NCBI RefSeq assembly: GCF_003851545.1 | Contig: NZ_BHVX01000004.1 | Coordinates: 62,001 to 126,000, forward strand | DNA from: Ralstonia sp. SET104 | Lineage (GTDB): Bacteria; Pseudomonadota; Gammaproteobacteria; Burkholderiales; Burkholderiaceae | Direction of reading: 5' to 3' | DNA: 64,000 bases | In this document: piece by piece, positions 7,052 to 16,582 of the stretch | Position numbering within the stretch: position 1 is the stretch's first letter | How the letters are laid out: every line of letters starts with the position of its first letter | Position numbers and translations under genes: made by a program | The notes under the pieces: model-generated | What the model was told of the DNA's origin: nothing | The model's input: the letters and a program-made list of their open reading frames with translations, nothing else | Database searches by the model: none

Positions 7052-8098
7052 CTAGCGACCGACGCTGGCGTGGCAGACAGCAAAATTGCAGTCAACGTCT
7101 GTCCAGGCATGCAGGCCTTCAAAACCGGCGCCGGCAAACATCTCGTGCAGGCGCGGCAAGTCGTATTTGACGGAGTTTTCAGTATGCATGCGCTCGCCGG
7201 CGGCAAAGGCGCGCGCATGCTCGCCCCAACGCACCGTCACGTCGCGCCGGGCTTCCAGGTGCATCTCAATACGATGTGCCTGCTCGCGATACTGCGCGAC
7301 ATGGCGCCAATCGCGCACGTCGAAATCCGCCCCCAGGAGACGATTCAGGTTGCGCAGTACGTTCAGGTTGAACGCAGCCGTCACACCGAGCGGATCGTCA
7401 TAAGCAGCCTCGAGCCGATGCCGGTCTTTGATGAGATCGATGCCCATCAGCACGCTGTCGCCCGGCGCAGAAGCTTCATGCAGGCGCGAGAGGAATGCCC
7501 CCGCTTCTTCCGGCGTGAAGTTGCCCAGGCTCGAACCCGGGTAGAACCACACGCGGCGCCCATCGCCCACCACATCGGGCAACACCAGCGGCGCGCACAG
7601 ATCGGCGCCAATGCCGACCATCGGCAACCGCGGATGCTGGCGCGCAAGCCCCCGCAGCGTATCGCGCAGAAAATCCGCCGAGATATCGATCGCCACATAG
7701 CGCGACGGCGCGAGCGTACGGAACAGGCGCGCGGCCTTTTCACAGTTACCAGCACCGAGGTCAATCAGCGTCGCGCCGCGGCCAACCCGCAATGCGATCT
7801 CCGCTGCGTGCAGGTTGAAGATGGCAGCTTCGGTGCGCGTCGGGTAGTACTCGGGCAGATCGGTAATCGCTTCGAACAGGCGCGAACCCAGCGGGTCGTA
7901 AAAGAACTTCGGGCTGATGCTGGCCGCCTTGGCGAGCAAACCGGCTTCTGCCTCAGCACGCAGCGCAGCGTCGTCTTCCGTAAACAGTTGGTAGAAGGTC
8001 AGGCCAGCGCCCACGGCATCGACCGTGGGCTGGGGCTGGATCAGACGGGCCAGCGCGCGGTGGGCATAGGCATCGGCGGACGGCTTAGTGGCCTGCAT
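7052..8098 (-). CDS. egtD: L-histidine N-alpha-methyltransferase
   Basis: 348 residues, close to the usual 320-350. It converts histidine to hercynine (trimethylhistidine) with three S-adenosylmethionines, the first step to ergothioneine or selenoneine. Visible family features are SPKFFYDPLGSRLFEAIT (62-79), LPEYYPTRTE (81-90), a SAM-binding LIDLGAGNCEKA (111-122), FYPGSSLGNF, and TENSVKYD near residue 316, which keeps the Glu-x-Ser pair that contacts substrate in known EgtD structures. The ATG at 8098 has a GGGAGA ribosome-binding site; the open frame to 8338 adds unrelated residues. It is first in the two-gene unit with the EgtB-like gene. Confidence 0.93.
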   Translation of the reverse strand: MQATKPSADAYAHRALARLIQPQPTVDAVGAGLTFYQLFTEDDAALRAEAEAGLLAKAASISPKFFYDPLGSRLFEAITDLPEYYPTRTEAAIFNLHAAEIALRVGRGATLIDLGAGNCEKAARLFRTLAPSRYVAIDISADFLRDTLRGLARQHPRLPMVGIGADLCAPLVLPDVVGDGRRVWFYPGSSLGNFTPEEAGAFLSRLHEASAPGDSVLMGIDLIKDRHRLEAAYDDPLGVTAAFNLNVLRNLNRLLGADFDVRDWRHVAQYREQAHRIEMHLEARRDVTVRWGEHARAFAAGERMHTENSVKYDLPRLHEMFAGAGFEGLHAWTDVDCNFAVCHASVGR

Positions 8099-8385
8099 GG
8101 TGTCTCCCGTTGTGGGTGGAACGGCACGGTGCTGCATGGTCATGAGGGCCATCGACAGCGAGAAATGTGCCATCGCTCCTATGCCATCACCGCGCGCCGG
8201 TGGCGCACAGGTGAAATTGCAGCGTAGACGCCGCTTTGTGACAGCGCCACCGTTCTTTCGCCGGAGGCGATCACAACGCGGCATCGCGCCGATCGTAAAA
8301 ATCACCCACGCCGCTGAAAAAATCACGCACACCGCCACGCCATGCCGATGTTGCGTTTTTGCAGCGCAACATCGGCTCGCTGCGA

Positions 8386-8391
8386 TATAAT
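8386..8391 (+). promoter_or_regulatory. -10 box of the riboswitch-controlled terC promoter
   Basis: A consensus TATAAT hexamer ends 12 bases before the conserved riboswitch core. No strong -35 box is seen at 17 bases. The transcript would start near 8397-8400. Confidence 0.6.
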
Positions 8392-8399
8392 TCGCCCTT

Positions 8400-8525
8400 C
8401 CTCAAAGGGGAGTAGCTCGGGGGCTCTTCAGCCCCAGGCACGATCGTCATGACGAAGCTCACGCTTCCGGTCGTGCCGGCACCAGCAGGTTCCTAATCTG
8501 CTCGTGTCGAGCAAGACCTTTGCAA
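8400..8525 (+). ncRNA. yybP-ykoY (Mn2+-sensing) riboswitch
   Basis: The conserved 5' core AAAGGGGAGTAGCTC (8404-8418) is followed by a GGGGGCT..AGCCCC hairpin, further paired segments, and the conserved 3' part GCAAGACCTTTGC (8511-8523). CAAAGG (8403-8408) pairs with CCTTTG (8517-8522) to close the P1 stem. This motif binds Mn2+ and controls manganese-export and TerC-type genes, which fits the gene 89 bases downstream. The region after P1 presumably contains the expression platform; the mechanism was not resolved by eye. Confidence 0.88.
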
Positions 8526-8613
8526 CCGGATTTCATGGTCTGCAAAGCGTCTCGCCCCAGCACTCCATGCAGTTCGGTCAACCGGATTTTTATTTGTTTG
8601 ACTTGGAGCCACC

Positions 8614-9306
8614 ATGGAATGGTTGTCTGACATTTTCACCATGCAGTTTGCTGCCGCGCTGGCATCGATCATCGTGATCGACCTCGTGCTTGCGGGCGAT
8701 AACGCCATCCTCATCGCGCTGGCCGCGCGCAATCTGCCGCCCGAGCTGCAGAAGAAAGCCATCCTGTGGGGTGCGGCCGGCGCCATCGTCGTACGTGCGC
8801 TGATGACGCTGGCGGTTGTGTGGCTGCTGAAGATTCCGGGTCTGATGCTGGTGGGCGGTTTGGCGCTGGTGTGGATTGCGTGGAAGCTCCTGGCTGACGA
8901 CGGCCAGAACGGTGACGAACACGGCGCCAGCAGCACCACGCTGCTGGGCGCAATGAAGACCATCATCATCGCCGATGCGGTGATGGGCATCGACAACGTG
9001 CTCGCCATTGCCGGCGCTTCCCACGGCAGCTTCCTGCTGGTGGTGCTGGGCTTGCTGATCAGCGTGCCCGTGGTGGTGTGGGGCAGCGGCGTGGTGCTGC
9101 GCCTGATCGAACGTTTCCCGATCATCATCTACGGCGGTGCGGCGGTGCTGGCTTATACGGCAGCGCACATGATCGTGGCCGAACCCGTCCTCAAGCCGCT
9201 CTTTGCTGCGCAGCCGCCGCTTAAGTGGGCGGTGTATGGGGTGGTGTTCCTGATCGTGCTGGGCGGCGGTTGGCTGGTGCAACGTCGCCGCCAACAACCC
9301 GCTTAA
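8614..9306 (+). CDS. TerC-family integral membrane protein, probable Mn2+ exporter
   Basis: 230 residues, about seven hydrophobic helices. The paired family motifs are present: VIDLVLAGDNAILIALA near residues 21-37 and MGIDNVLAIAGASH near 124-137, whose acidic residues are thought to bind metal. TerC/Alx/YkoY proteins under yybP-ykoY control export manganese, possibly loading exoenzymes in some species. The riboswitch directly upstream supports the manganese role. Start ATG 8614 follows GGAG. Its stop overlaps the stop of the convergent threonine dehydratase gene by 4 bases. Confidence 0.9.
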   Translation: MEWLSDIFTMQFAAALASIIVIDLVLAGDNAILIALAARNLPPELQKKAILWGAAGAIVVRALMTLAVVWLLKIPGLMLVGGLALVWIAWKLLADDGQNGDEHGASSTTLLGAMKTIIIADAVMGIDNVLAIAGASHGSFLLVVLGLLISVPVVVWGSGVVLRLIERFPIIIYGGAAVLAYTAAHMIVAEPVLKPLFAAQPPLKWAVYGVVFLIVLGGGWLVQRRRQQPA

Positions 9307-10301
9307 GCCACGATGGGCTGACCGGCGAGCACACGCGCCAGCTTGGCGCGATCAATGTTGCCGCCGGTCAGTGGCAGGCCGACGCGCCGGCCGGCAATCT
9401 GCCCTCGCTGCTGCCACGCGCCCGCGAGGGCCGCGGCGGCGGCGCCTTCGGCCACGTTATGGGTAGTCGAGAAATACAGGCGGATGGCCTCTGCCACTTC
9501 ATCGTCCGTCACCGCAATGATCTCGTCGACTCCAGCGCGGATCACCCCCAGCGCATTCGCGTCCGGCGTGCGGCACGCCAGCCCGTCAGCCAGCAGCGTC
9601 GACACCGGCGACGACACTGCTTCACCGGCTGCGAACGACTGCTCATAACATCGCGCATGCGCCGAAACGACTCCAACAATGCGCGTCGATAACCCAAGCG
9701 CATTGCGCGCACGTACCGCCGCGCAAATCCCCGAACCCATGCCGATCGGCACATAGACCACATCCAGCGGTGCGGCCTCGAAGAACTCCAGCCAGTAGCT
9801 CGCCACCCCGACGACTAGATCCTCGTGATACGAGGGCACCAGGTGCAGGCCGCGTTCGGCAGCCAATTGATCAGCCACCTCGCGGCTCGCCTGGAAATCA
9901 TCGCCCGCTTCGATCAGCTCTGCGCCAAGCGCGCGCATGGCGGCGTTCTTCTCGACGCTATTGCCGTGCGGCACGACGATGGTCACGGTCATACCGTTCT
10001 GACGCGCCGCCAAGGCGATCGACTGGCCATGATTGCCACGCGTCGCCGCGATCACGCCGCGTAACGCCGGCTCACGACTGCGCAGCGCGTGCAGATAGGT
10101 CAATCCGCCCCGCACCTTGAACGCGCCCACTTCCGTGTGATTCTCATGCTTCACCCATACCGCCGCGCCCATGGCTTGCGAGAGCAACGGCCAGCAATAT
10201 TGCGGCGTAGGCGAAATCACCGCGTGGACGACATCGGCGGCGGCGCGCAGATGGCGCAACTCAGCGGCACGGTCGAGTGAGGCGACGGCAATGGGCGACA
10301 T
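9303..10301 (-). CDS. threonine dehydratase / serine-threonine ammonia-lyase family, PLP-dependent
   Basis: 332 residues, the short catabolic form without the C-terminal regulatory ACT domains of IlvA. The PLP-binding lysine lies in GAFKVRGG (Lys62), and a glycine-rich phosphate-binding stretch is visible at VPIGMGSGICAAV. It would deaminate threonine (or serine) to 2-oxobutyrate (or pyruvate) and ammonia in the cytoplasm; serine racemase or threo-3-hydroxyaspartate dehydratase cannot be excluded from sequence alone. The ATG at 10301 has GGAG upstream. It is a single gene, convergent with terC and divergent from thyA. Confidence 0.88.
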   Translation of the reverse strand: MSPIAVASLDRAAELRHLRAAADVVHAVISPTPQYCWPLLSQAMGAAVWVKHENHTEVGAFKVRGGLTYLHALRSREPALRGVIAATRGNHGQSIALAARQNGMTVTIVVPHGNSVEKNAAMRALGAELIEAGDDFQASREVADQLAAERGLHLVPSYHEDLVVGVASYWLEFFEAAPLDVVYVPIGMGSGICAAVRARNALGLSTRIVGVVSAHARCYEQSFAAGEAVSSPVSTLLADGLACRTPDANALGVIRAGVDEIIAVTDDEVAEAIRLYFSTTHNVAEGAAAAALAGAWQQRGQIAGRRVGLPLTGGNIDRAKLARVLAGQPIVA

Positions 10302-10517
10302 GGCGTTTCTCCAACGGACAATTCGAAGCGAAGGCCCCATTCTGCCGAGCTTCTCCGCCCGGCAACATCGACAATTCCGCGCTTTGCCAGCCCAACCGTG
10401 CCGCCCATTCGACCGGGCCAGTTTCCAGACACCGCCGGTACAGTCGACGCCGCGCCGCTCACGTTACAATGCGGCTCATTCGATTTCTGATCGCTCTGCC
10501 TCTTTGCCCGCGCCCGC

Positions 10518-11312
10518 ATGCAGCCCTATCTCGACCTGATGCGCCATGTCTACGAACATGGCACCGACAAAGCCGACCGAACCGGCACCGGCACGCGTTC
10601 CGTGTTCGGGCACCAGATGCGCTTCAACCTGCAGGACGGCTTTCCGCTGGTGACCACCAAGAAGGTCCACATCAAGTCCATCGTTTATGAACTGCTGTGG
10701 TTCCTCCAAGGCTCGACCAACGTGCGCTGGCTGCAGGACAACGGCGTGACGATCTGGGACGAATGGGCCGATGCCGATGGCGAACTGGGCCCCGTCTACG
10801 GTTCTCAATGGCGCTCTTGGCCGACGCCCAACGGCGAGCACATCGACCAGATCGCCGAGCTGATCGCGCAAATCAAACGCAACCCCGATTCGCGCCGGTT
10901 GATTGTCTCGGCCTGGAACGTGGCCGACATCCCGCGCATGAAGCTGCCGCCCTGCCACGCGTTCTTCCAGTTCTATGTGGCCGACGGCAAGCTGTCATGC
11001 CAGCTCTACCAGCGCAGCGCCGACATCTTCCTCGGCGTGCCGTTCAACATCGCCAGCTACGCGCTGCTCTTGCACATGGTGGCGCAACAGACCGGCCTGG
11101 ACGTGGGTGATTTTGTCTGGACCGGCGGCGACTGCCACCTCTACAACAACCACTTCGAACAGGTGGAGACGCAGCTCGCGCGCGAACCGCTGCCGCTGCC
11201 AAAACTGCACATCAAGCGCAAGCCCGAGAGCATCTTCGATTACCAATACGAAGACTTCGAGATCGTCGGCTACCAGAGCCACGCTGCGATCAAAGCACCG
11301 GTGGCGGTATGA
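10518..11312 (+). CDS. thyA: thymidylate synthase
   Basis: 264 residues, the same length as the E. coli enzyme. It methylates dUMP to dTMP with methylenetetrahydrofolate. The catalytic cysteine lies in [12 protein letters not shown] (Cys146), with the phosphate-binding [11 protein letters not shown] near 21-31 and [18 protein letters not shown] further on. It overlaps folA by 4 bases (ATGA), a classic translationally coupled pair, since the synthase produces dihydrofolate that FolA recycles. A possible -10, TACAAT at 10465-10470, lies upstream. Confidence 0.97.
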   Translation: MQPYLDLMRHVYEHGTDKADRTGTGTRSVFGHQMRFNLQDGFPLVTTKKVHIKSIVYELLWFLQGSTNVRWLQDNGVTIWDEWADADGELGPVYGSQWRSWPTPNGEHIDQIAELIAQIKRNPDSRRLIVSAWNVADIPRMKLPPCHAFFQFYVADGKLSCQLYQRSADIFLGVPFNIASYALLLHMVAQQTGLDVGDFVWTGGDCHLYNNHFEQVETQLAREPLPLPKLHIKRKPESIFDYQYEDFEIVGYQSHAAIKAPVAV

Positions 11313-11812
11313 CGACTCTGACCTTGATCGTCGCCCGCGCGCGCAATGGCGTGATCGGCCGCGACAACACGTTGCCCTGGCGCTTGCCCGAAGACCTCGC
11401 ACACTTCAAGCGCACGACCATGGGCGCGCCAATCGTGATGGGCCGCAAGACGTACGACTCGATCGGCCGCCCGCTGCCGGGTCGGCGCAACATCGTCGTC
11501 ACCCGCAATGCCAAACTCGAATTGCCCGGTTGCGAGATCGCGTATTCGATGGAGGACGCGCAGCGCCTGTGTGTGGGTGTCGAGCAGATCTTCCTGATCG
11601 GCGGCGCGCAACTGTATGCCGATGCGTTGCCCAGCGCAGATCGCCTGATCATCACCGAGATCGACGCCGATTTCGAAGGCGATGCGCACTTCCCCATGCC
11701 GGACCCGAAGGTCTGGCACGAAGTCGCACGCGAGACACATCACGCGGCAGCACCCAACGATTTCGACTACGCATTCGTTACTTACGAACGGCCGCCTTCA
11801 GACGAGCAGTAA
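11309..11812 (+). CDS. folA: dihydrofolate reductase
   Basis: 167 residues, the usual bacterial size. It reduces dihydrofolate to tetrahydrofolate with NADPH and is the trimethoprim target. Visible motifs are [19 protein letters not shown] (16-34) with the Leu-Pro-Trp substrate loop and catalytic Glu/Asp position, [16 protein letters not shown] (44-59), and the NADPH-binding [14 protein letters not shown]. It is translationally coupled to thyA and followed by a bidirectional terminator. Confidence 0.96.
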   Translation: MTTLTLIVARARNGVIGRDNTLPWRLPEDLAHFKRTTMGAPIVMGRKTYDSIGRPLPGRRNIVVTRNAKLELPGCEIAYSMEDAQRLCVGVEQIFLIGGAQLYADALPSADRLIITEIDADFEGDAHFPMPDPKVWHEVARETHHAAAPNDFDYAFVTYERPPSDEQ

Positions 11813-11829
11813 CCGGCGGCAGGTAACAA

Positions 11830-11859
11830 AAAAACGCGCTCAGCTTCGAGCGCGTTTTT
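11830..11859. terminator. bidirectional terminator between folA and pmbA
   Basis: The 11-bp stem AAAAACGCGCT/AGCGCGTTTTT with an 8-base loop serves both converging genes. Confidence 0.88.
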
Positions 11860-11877
11860 CGTTTGGGCTGCAGCGGC

Positions 11878-13263
11878 TTACTCGCCGGCAATCGTCATCT
11901 GTTCAATCAGGATCGAGCCGGTTTCCTTCGTGCCGCGCACCAGCGCATCCGCGCCGATGGCGACGATCTGGCGGAACATCTCGCCCAGGTTGCCGGCAAT
12001 GGTGATCTCCTCCACCGGATACTGGATCACGCCATTCTCGACCCAGTAGCCCGACGCACCGCGCGAGTAATCGCCCGTCACGTAGTTCACACCCTGGCCC
12101 ATCAGCTCAGTCACCAGCAAACCCGTGCCCATACGGCGCAGCATGCCGGCAAAGTCGTCCTCGGGCTGCGTCTTGTCGGAGAACAACGTCAGATTGTGCG
12201 AACCGCCCGCGTTGCCGGTGGTCTGCATGCCGAGCTTGCGTGCGGAATACGTCGACAGGAAGTAGCCCTCCACCACGCCGTTCTTGACCACATCGCGGCG
12301 CTGCGTGCGCACACCTTCTTCATCGAACGGCGCACTGCCCATGCCGCCCGGCACGTGCGGGGCTTCCTTGATCTGCACGTGCGGCGCGAAGACTTCCTTG
12401 CCCAGCGTATCGAGCAGGAACGTCGACTTGCGATACAACGCGCCGCCCGACACCGCCTGCACAAACGCACCCAGCAGGCCCGCGGCCAGCGGTGCCTCGA
12501 ACAACACCGGGCACTTGCGCGTCGTCAGCCGACGCGCGGACAAACGCGCCAGCGCGCGTTCGGCCGCGTACTTGCCGATGGCTTCCGGTGCGGCCAGATC
12601 GTCGGGCGAGCGCTTGGACGAATACCAGTCGTCACGCTGCATATGCGCACCCGACCCGGCAATCGGCGCTGCCGAAATAAAGTGCCGCGAATACGGATAG
12701 CCCGCCATGAAACCGCGCGACGTGGCCAGCACGAAGTGCGAATGCTGCGCCGAGATGCTCGCGCCATCGCTGTTGCGGATCTTCGGGCTCACGGCAAAGG
12801 CAGCGGCTTCAGCGGCGCGGGCGATCTCGACAGCAGCTTCGGCATCGATCATCCACGGGTGATAGAGCTGCAGGTCGCGCGGCTGCTTCTCCAGCAGTTC
12901 CTCTTCGGCCAGGCCGGCGCAATCGTCGTCAGCCGTAAAGCGCGCGATGTTATAGGCCGCTTCCACCGTGGAGCGCAGCGCGGCCGGCGAAAAATCCGAC
13001 GTGCTGGCGTTGCCGCGCTTCTTGCCCAGCATGACCGTCACGCCGACGATCTTGTCGCGGTTCTGCTCGATGGTCTCGATTTCACCCTTGCGCACCGTGA
13101 CCGACAGGCCTTGGCCCTCGGAGATTTCCGTTGCGGCATCGCTGGCACCGAGTTCGCGTGCAATGCGCAGCACATCGGTGGCCATCTCTTCGAGCTGTTC
13201 GCGGCGGTAGGCAAACACGGCGCCGGTTGCATTGCGGATCTTGGAATCGAGCGTTTGAGACAT
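11878..13263 (-). CDS. pmbA: metalloprotease PmbA/TldE subunit
   Basis: 461 residues. PmbA (TldE) pairs with TldD in a heterodimeric zinc protease that trims unfolded peptides, for example microcin B17 precursors and the CcdA antitoxin; TldD carries the metal site. The TldD/PmbA-family glycine-rich C-terminal region is clear (YVTGDYSRGASGYWVENG, IAGNLGEMF), as is the N-terminal VRKGEIETIEQNRDK. The start MSQTLDSKIRN at 13263 is chosen because the frame upstream has no start with family resemblance. No tldD gene lies in the window. It is divergent from yjgA. Confidence 0.93.
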   Translation of the reverse strand: MSQTLDSKIRNATGAVFAYRREQLEEMATDVLRIARELGASDAATEISEGQGLSVTVRKGEIETIEQNRDKIVGVTVMLGKKRGNASTSDFSPAALRSTVEAAYNIARFTADDDCAGLAEEELLEKQPRDLQLYHPWMIDAEAAVEIARAAEAAAFAVSPKIRNSDGASISAQHSHFVLATSRGFMAGYPYSRHFISAAPIAGSGAHMQRDDWYSSKRSPDDLAAPEAIGKYAAERALARLSARRLTTRKCPVLFEAPLAAGLLGAFVQAVSGGALYRKSTFLLDTLGKEVFAPHVQIKEAPHVPGGMGSAPFDEEGVRTQRRDVVKNGVVEGYFLSTYSARKLGMQTTGNAGGSHNLTLFSDKTQPEDDFAGMLRRMGTGLLVTELMGQGVNYVTGDYSRGASGYWVENGVIQYPVEEITIAGNLGEMFRQIVAIGADALVRGTKETGSILIEQMTIAGE

Positions 13264-13330
13264 GGGCAATAAAGGGAGAAACGAGTGCCGCGATTTTGGC
13301 AAAAGCGGGCGGAAGCGCCCATCATAGCAA

Positions 13331-13336
13331 GATACA
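13331..13336 (+). promoter_or_regulatory. candidate -10 region of the yjgA-mog promoter
   Basis: GATACAAT at 13331-13338 resembles an extended -10 hexamer. If used, transcription starts so close that translation must begin at the ATG at 13346 rather than 13337. Confidence 0.4.
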
Positions 13337-13345
13337 ATGCGCGCC

Positions 13346-13960
13346 ATGAGCCGAGCATCCCGACACAACCCCACGTACCTGCAACCCGTCGTGCGCACCG
13401 ACATCGGTGACGAGGACGATCCGGATACGCCCAAGAGCAAATCGCAGCGCAAGCGCGAGGTGAACGCCCTGCAAGACCTGGGCACCGCCCTCGAAGCGCT
13501 GCCCAAGGACAAACTCGCCAAGGTGCCGCTGCCTGAAAAGCTGGTCGATGCCCTGCGCGAAGCCAAACGCACCACCGCACACGAAGGCAAGCGCCGCCAG
13601 ATGCAGTACATCGGCAAGCTGATGCGCGCCCTGACCGACGAAGAGGTCGAGGCCATCCGCCGCGTGCTGGCCACTTTCGTCGGCGCCTCCAGGGCTGAAA
13701 CCGCCCGTCTGCACGCCATCGAGCGCTGGCGCGACCGCCTGATCGCCAGCGATGACGCCATCACCGAGTTCATTGCAGCGCACCCGGATACGGACGTACA
13801 GGCCCTGCGCACGCTGGTGCGCAATGCGCGCAAGGAAGCACAACTGGCGAAGCCGCCCAAGTCGTCGCGAGAGATTTTCCAGATGGTCAAACAGACCCTG
13901 GATGGCAATGACCGTGACGACGAAGCCGATCAACCCGAAGCCGAAGACGACGAAGCATGA
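13346..13960 (+). CDS. yjgA: YjgA/DUF615 ribosome-associated protein
   Basis: 204 residues, within the family range. YjgA (DarP) associates with late 50S ribosomal precursors and promotes peptidyl-transferase-centre maturation. Family signs are the basic [17 protein letters not shown] near residue 30, the helical [27 protein letters not shown] segment, and an acidic C-terminus. An in-frame ATG at 13337 is possible, but it overlaps the likely -10 box. It overlaps mog by 4 bases. Confidence 0.88.
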   Translation: MSRASRHNPTYLQPVVRTDIGDEDDPDTPKSKSQRKREVNALQDLGTALEALPKDKLAKVPLPEKLVDALREAKRTTAHEGKRRQMQYIGKLMRALTDEEVEAIRRVLATFVGASRAETARLHAIERWRDRLIASDDAITEFIAAHPDTDVQALRTLVRNARKEAQLAKPPKSSREIFQMVKQTLDGNDRDDEADQPEAEDDEA

Positions 13961-14595
13961 CTGCCTCCGCACCGATCCCCCGCCGCCACCCCGACGAACT
14001 GATCGTCGGCTTTGTGTCGATTTCGGACCGCGCCTCGGCCGGCACGTATCAGGATGAAGGGATTCCGGCGCTGCGCGACTGGTTTGGTGTTACGCTGTCG
14101 TCGCCGTGGCAAGGTGTGGATCGGCTGATTCCGGACGATCAGGCCGTGATTACCGAGACGCTGATCGACCTCGTAGACCACGCTGGCTGCGATCTGGTGT
14201 TCACCACCGGCGGCACCGGCCCGACGCGCCGTGATGTGACACCCGAGGCGACGCTGGCCGTCGCGACCAAGGAAATGCCGGGTTTCGGCGAGCAGATGCG
14301 CCAGATCAGCCTGAACTTCGTTCCAACGGCGATCCTGTCGCGTCAGGTGGCGGTGATCCGTGAAACGCCGTCACGCGCCACGCTGATCATCAACCTGCCC
14401 GGTCAACCGCGCGCCATCAAGGAAACGCTGGAAGGCTTGAAGGATGTAGAAGGCCGCGCCACGGTGCCCGGTATTTTTGCGGCCGTGCCCTACTGCATCG
14501 ACCTGATCGGCGGCCCATACATTGAGACGCACGACAGCGTGGTCAAGGCCTGGCGGCCCAAGCACGCTGTGCGCGCAAAAACGCTGCAGGTTTAA
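13957..14595 (+). CDS. mog: molybdopterin adenylyltransferase
   Basis: 212 residues of the MogA/MoaB fold. It adenylates molybdopterin to prepare molybdenum insertion. The signature [18 protein letters not shown] (about 85-102) and [16 protein letters not shown] (19-34) are clear, and the MogA-like length exceeds that of MoaB. It is translationally coupled to yjgA by an ATGA overlap. The functional link between the two is not obvious. Confidence 0.93.
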   Translation: MTASAPIPRRHPDELIVGFVSISDRASAGTYQDEGIPALRDWFGVTLSSPWQGVDRLIPDDQAVITETLIDLVDHAGCDLVFTTGGTGPTRRDVTPEATLAVATKEMPGFGEQMRQISLNFVPTAILSRQVAVIRETPSRATLIINLPGQPRAIKETLEGLKDVEGRATVPGIFAAVPYCIDLIGGPYIETHDSVVKAWRPKHAVRAKTLQV

Positions 14596-14598
14596 CGC

Positions 14599-15258
14599 TT
14601 AGGGGGCCACAGAAGACGCCAGCGCTTCAGCGTCCGGCGTCTGAGGGACGTCGCGAATGAAGTGCTCGCGGTAGTAACGCAGTTCCTCGATCGACTCGAT
14701 GATGTCTGCGAATGCCGTGTGGCGCTGGTGCTTGGTAAAGCCCTTCGCAATGGCCGGCTGCCAGCGCTTGCACAACTCCTTGAGCGTGGAGACATCCAGG
14801 TTGCGGTAGTGGAAGTACTCCTCGAGCTTGGGCATGTAGCGCGCCATAAAACGACGGTCCTGACAGATGGAGTTGCCGCACATCGGCGACTTGCTCTTGG
14901 GCACCCATTTCTTGAGGAAAGCCAGCAGTTCCGCTTCCGCTTCCGCTTCCGTCGTGGTCGACGCCTTGACCTTGTCGATCAGTCCGGAGCGGCCGTGCGT
15001 GCCCTTGTTCCAGGCATCCATGCCGTCGAGCAGTTCGTCGGATTGATGGATCACCAGCACCGGGCCCTCCGCCAGCACATTCAGCTCAGAATCGGTCACC
15101 ACCACGGCCACTTCGATGATGCGGTCGTTCTCGGGGCTCAGGCCAGTCATCTCCATGTCGAGCCAGACCAGATTGTTGTCGCTCTTGGCGGCAACGCGAT
15201 TGGGGATCGAAGAGGATACGGCGGACTGGAAGGTGGACTGGGAAGCGGGGGTACTCAC
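14599..15258 (-). CDS. orn: oligoribonuclease (DEDDh 3'-5' exonuclease)
   Basis: 219 residues. Orn degrades 2-5-nt RNAs and the cyclic-di-GMP breakdown product pGpG. Exonuclease motif I is WLDMEMTGL, and motif III is near [11 protein letters not shown] (DEDDh His and Asp). The start is a GTG at 15258 giving [12 protein letters not shown], preceded by AAGG at 7 bases; the frame further upstream lacks homology to the family. The N-terminal ~30 residues are an extension over E. coli Orn. It shares a short promoter region with the divergent M48 peptidase and converges on mog with a 3-base gap. Confidence 0.93.
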   Translation of the reverse strand: MSTPASQSTFQSAVSSSIPNRVAAKSDNNLVWLDMEMTGLSPENDRIIEVAVVVTDSELNVLAEGPVLVIHQSDELLDGMDAWNKGTHGRSGLIDKVKASTTTEAEAEAELLAFLKKWVPKSKSPMCGNSICQDRRFMARYMPKLEEYFHYRNLDVSTLKELCKRWQPAIAKGFTKHQRHTAFADIIESIEELRYYREHFIRDVPQTPDAEALASSVAP

Positions 15259-15322
15259 GCGAGGGCCTTGAGAAAATGACTGAAGGCTATAATTTTCGCA
15301 TATCTGATAGGTGTTTCCCCAC

Positions 15323-16582
15323 ATGCCCGCCTTTACTGCCGTCTTCCTGGTCGCCCTTGTATTGATGTCCGCCACACGCCTGTGGCTGGCTGCGCGTCAA
15401 GTCCGTCACGTGGCACGCCACCGCAATGCCGTACCCGCGCAGTTTGCCGAGTCGATCACGCTGGACATGCATCACAAGGCCGCGGACTACACCATCGCCC
15501 GCACCCGTCTGGCGATGCTGGAAGTGCCGGTGCAGGCCGCCTTGCTGATCGCTCTGACGTTGCTGGGCGGGCTGAACTGGATCAATCAGGCATGGCTGGG
15601 CGTGTTCGGGCCGGGCTATGCGTACGGCGTGGCGCTCATAGCATCGGTCATCGTCATCAGCAGCGTGATCGAGCTGCCGTTCTCGCTGTACGCGCAGTTT
15701 GTCGTCGAAGAGCGCTTCGGCTTCAACCGCATGACGCTCAAGCTGTGGTTGGCCGACAACCTCAAGGGCCTGGCTATCGGCGCCGTGCTGGGCTTGCCGC
15801 TGCTGCTGGCGGTACTGTGGCTGATGGACAAGATGGGCACGTACTGGTGGCTTTACACCTGGATCGTATGGATGGCCTTCATGCTGTTCGTGCAAGCCAT
15901 CTACCCGAACGTCATTGCGCCGCTCTACAACAAATTCACGCCGTTGCAGGATGAGGAAATGCGCTCGCGCATCGAAAGCCTGCTCAAGCGCTGCGGCTTT
16001 GCCAGCAAGGGCCTGTTCGTGATGGACGGCAGCCGCCGTAGCGCACACGGCAATGCGTATTTCAGCGGCTTTGGCGCAACCAAACGCATCGTCTTCTTTG
16101 ACACGCTGCTCGCCCGCCTGAACCCGTCCGAGATGGAAGCCGTGCTCGCGCATGAACTCGGTCACTTCAAGCGCCACCACATCACCAAGCGCATCGCCGT
16201 GACGTTCGCGTTGAGCCTGGGTGCGCTGGCGCTGCTCGGCTGGCTGATGACGCGCACGTGGTTCTACCTGGGGCTGGGCGTTGCGCCCAACCTGTTCTCC
16301 GACAACCATGCACTGGCGCTGATGCTGTTCTTCCTGGCGCTGCCAGTGTTCACGTTTTTTGTCTCGCCGCTGGCGAGCCTGTCATCGCGCAAGGATGAGT
16401 ACGAAGCGGATGCCTTTGCTGCCGAGCACGCCGACGCCCAGCAACTCGTCTCAGCGCTGGTCAAGCTGTTCCAGGACAACGCCTCGACACTCACGCCGGA
16501 CCCGGTCTACTCAACGTTCTACTATTCGCACCCAAGCGCATCGCAGCGGGTTGAGCGCCTGGTGCAGGCCCGCGCAGCATGA
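15323..16582 (+). CDS. M48-family zinc metalloprotease (Ste24/CAAX-prenyl-protease-like)
   Basis: 419 residues, an integral membrane protein with several hydrophobic helices and the zinc motif HELGH in [13 protein letters not shown], followed by the third ligand region [16 protein letters not shown]. The length and layout match Ste24-type M48A peptidases rather than the shorter HtpX. Such enzymes cut unstructured or misfolded membrane-proximal proteins. An in-frame GTG at 15311 is an alternative start. It overlaps rsgA by 4 bases. Confidence 0.9.
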   Translation: MPAFTAVFLVALVLMSATRLWLAARQVRHVARHRNAVPAQFAESITLDMHHKAADYTIARTRLAMLEVPVQAALLIALTLLGGLNWINQAWLGVFGPGYAYGVALIASVIVISSVIELPFSLYAQFVVEERFGFNRMTLKLWLADNLKGLAIGAVLGLPLLLAVLWLMDKMGTYWWLYTWIVWMAFMLFVQAIYPNVIAPLYNKFTPLQDEEMRSRIESLLKRCGFASKGLFVMDGSRRSAHGNAYFSGFGATKRIVFFDTLLARLNPSEMEAVLAHELGHFKRHHITKRIAVTFALSLGALALLGWLMTRTWFYLGLGVAPNLFSDNHALALMLFFLALPVFTFFVSPLASLSSRKDEYEADAFAAEHADAQQLVSALVKLFQDNASTLTPDPVYSTFYYSHPSASQRVERLVQARAA

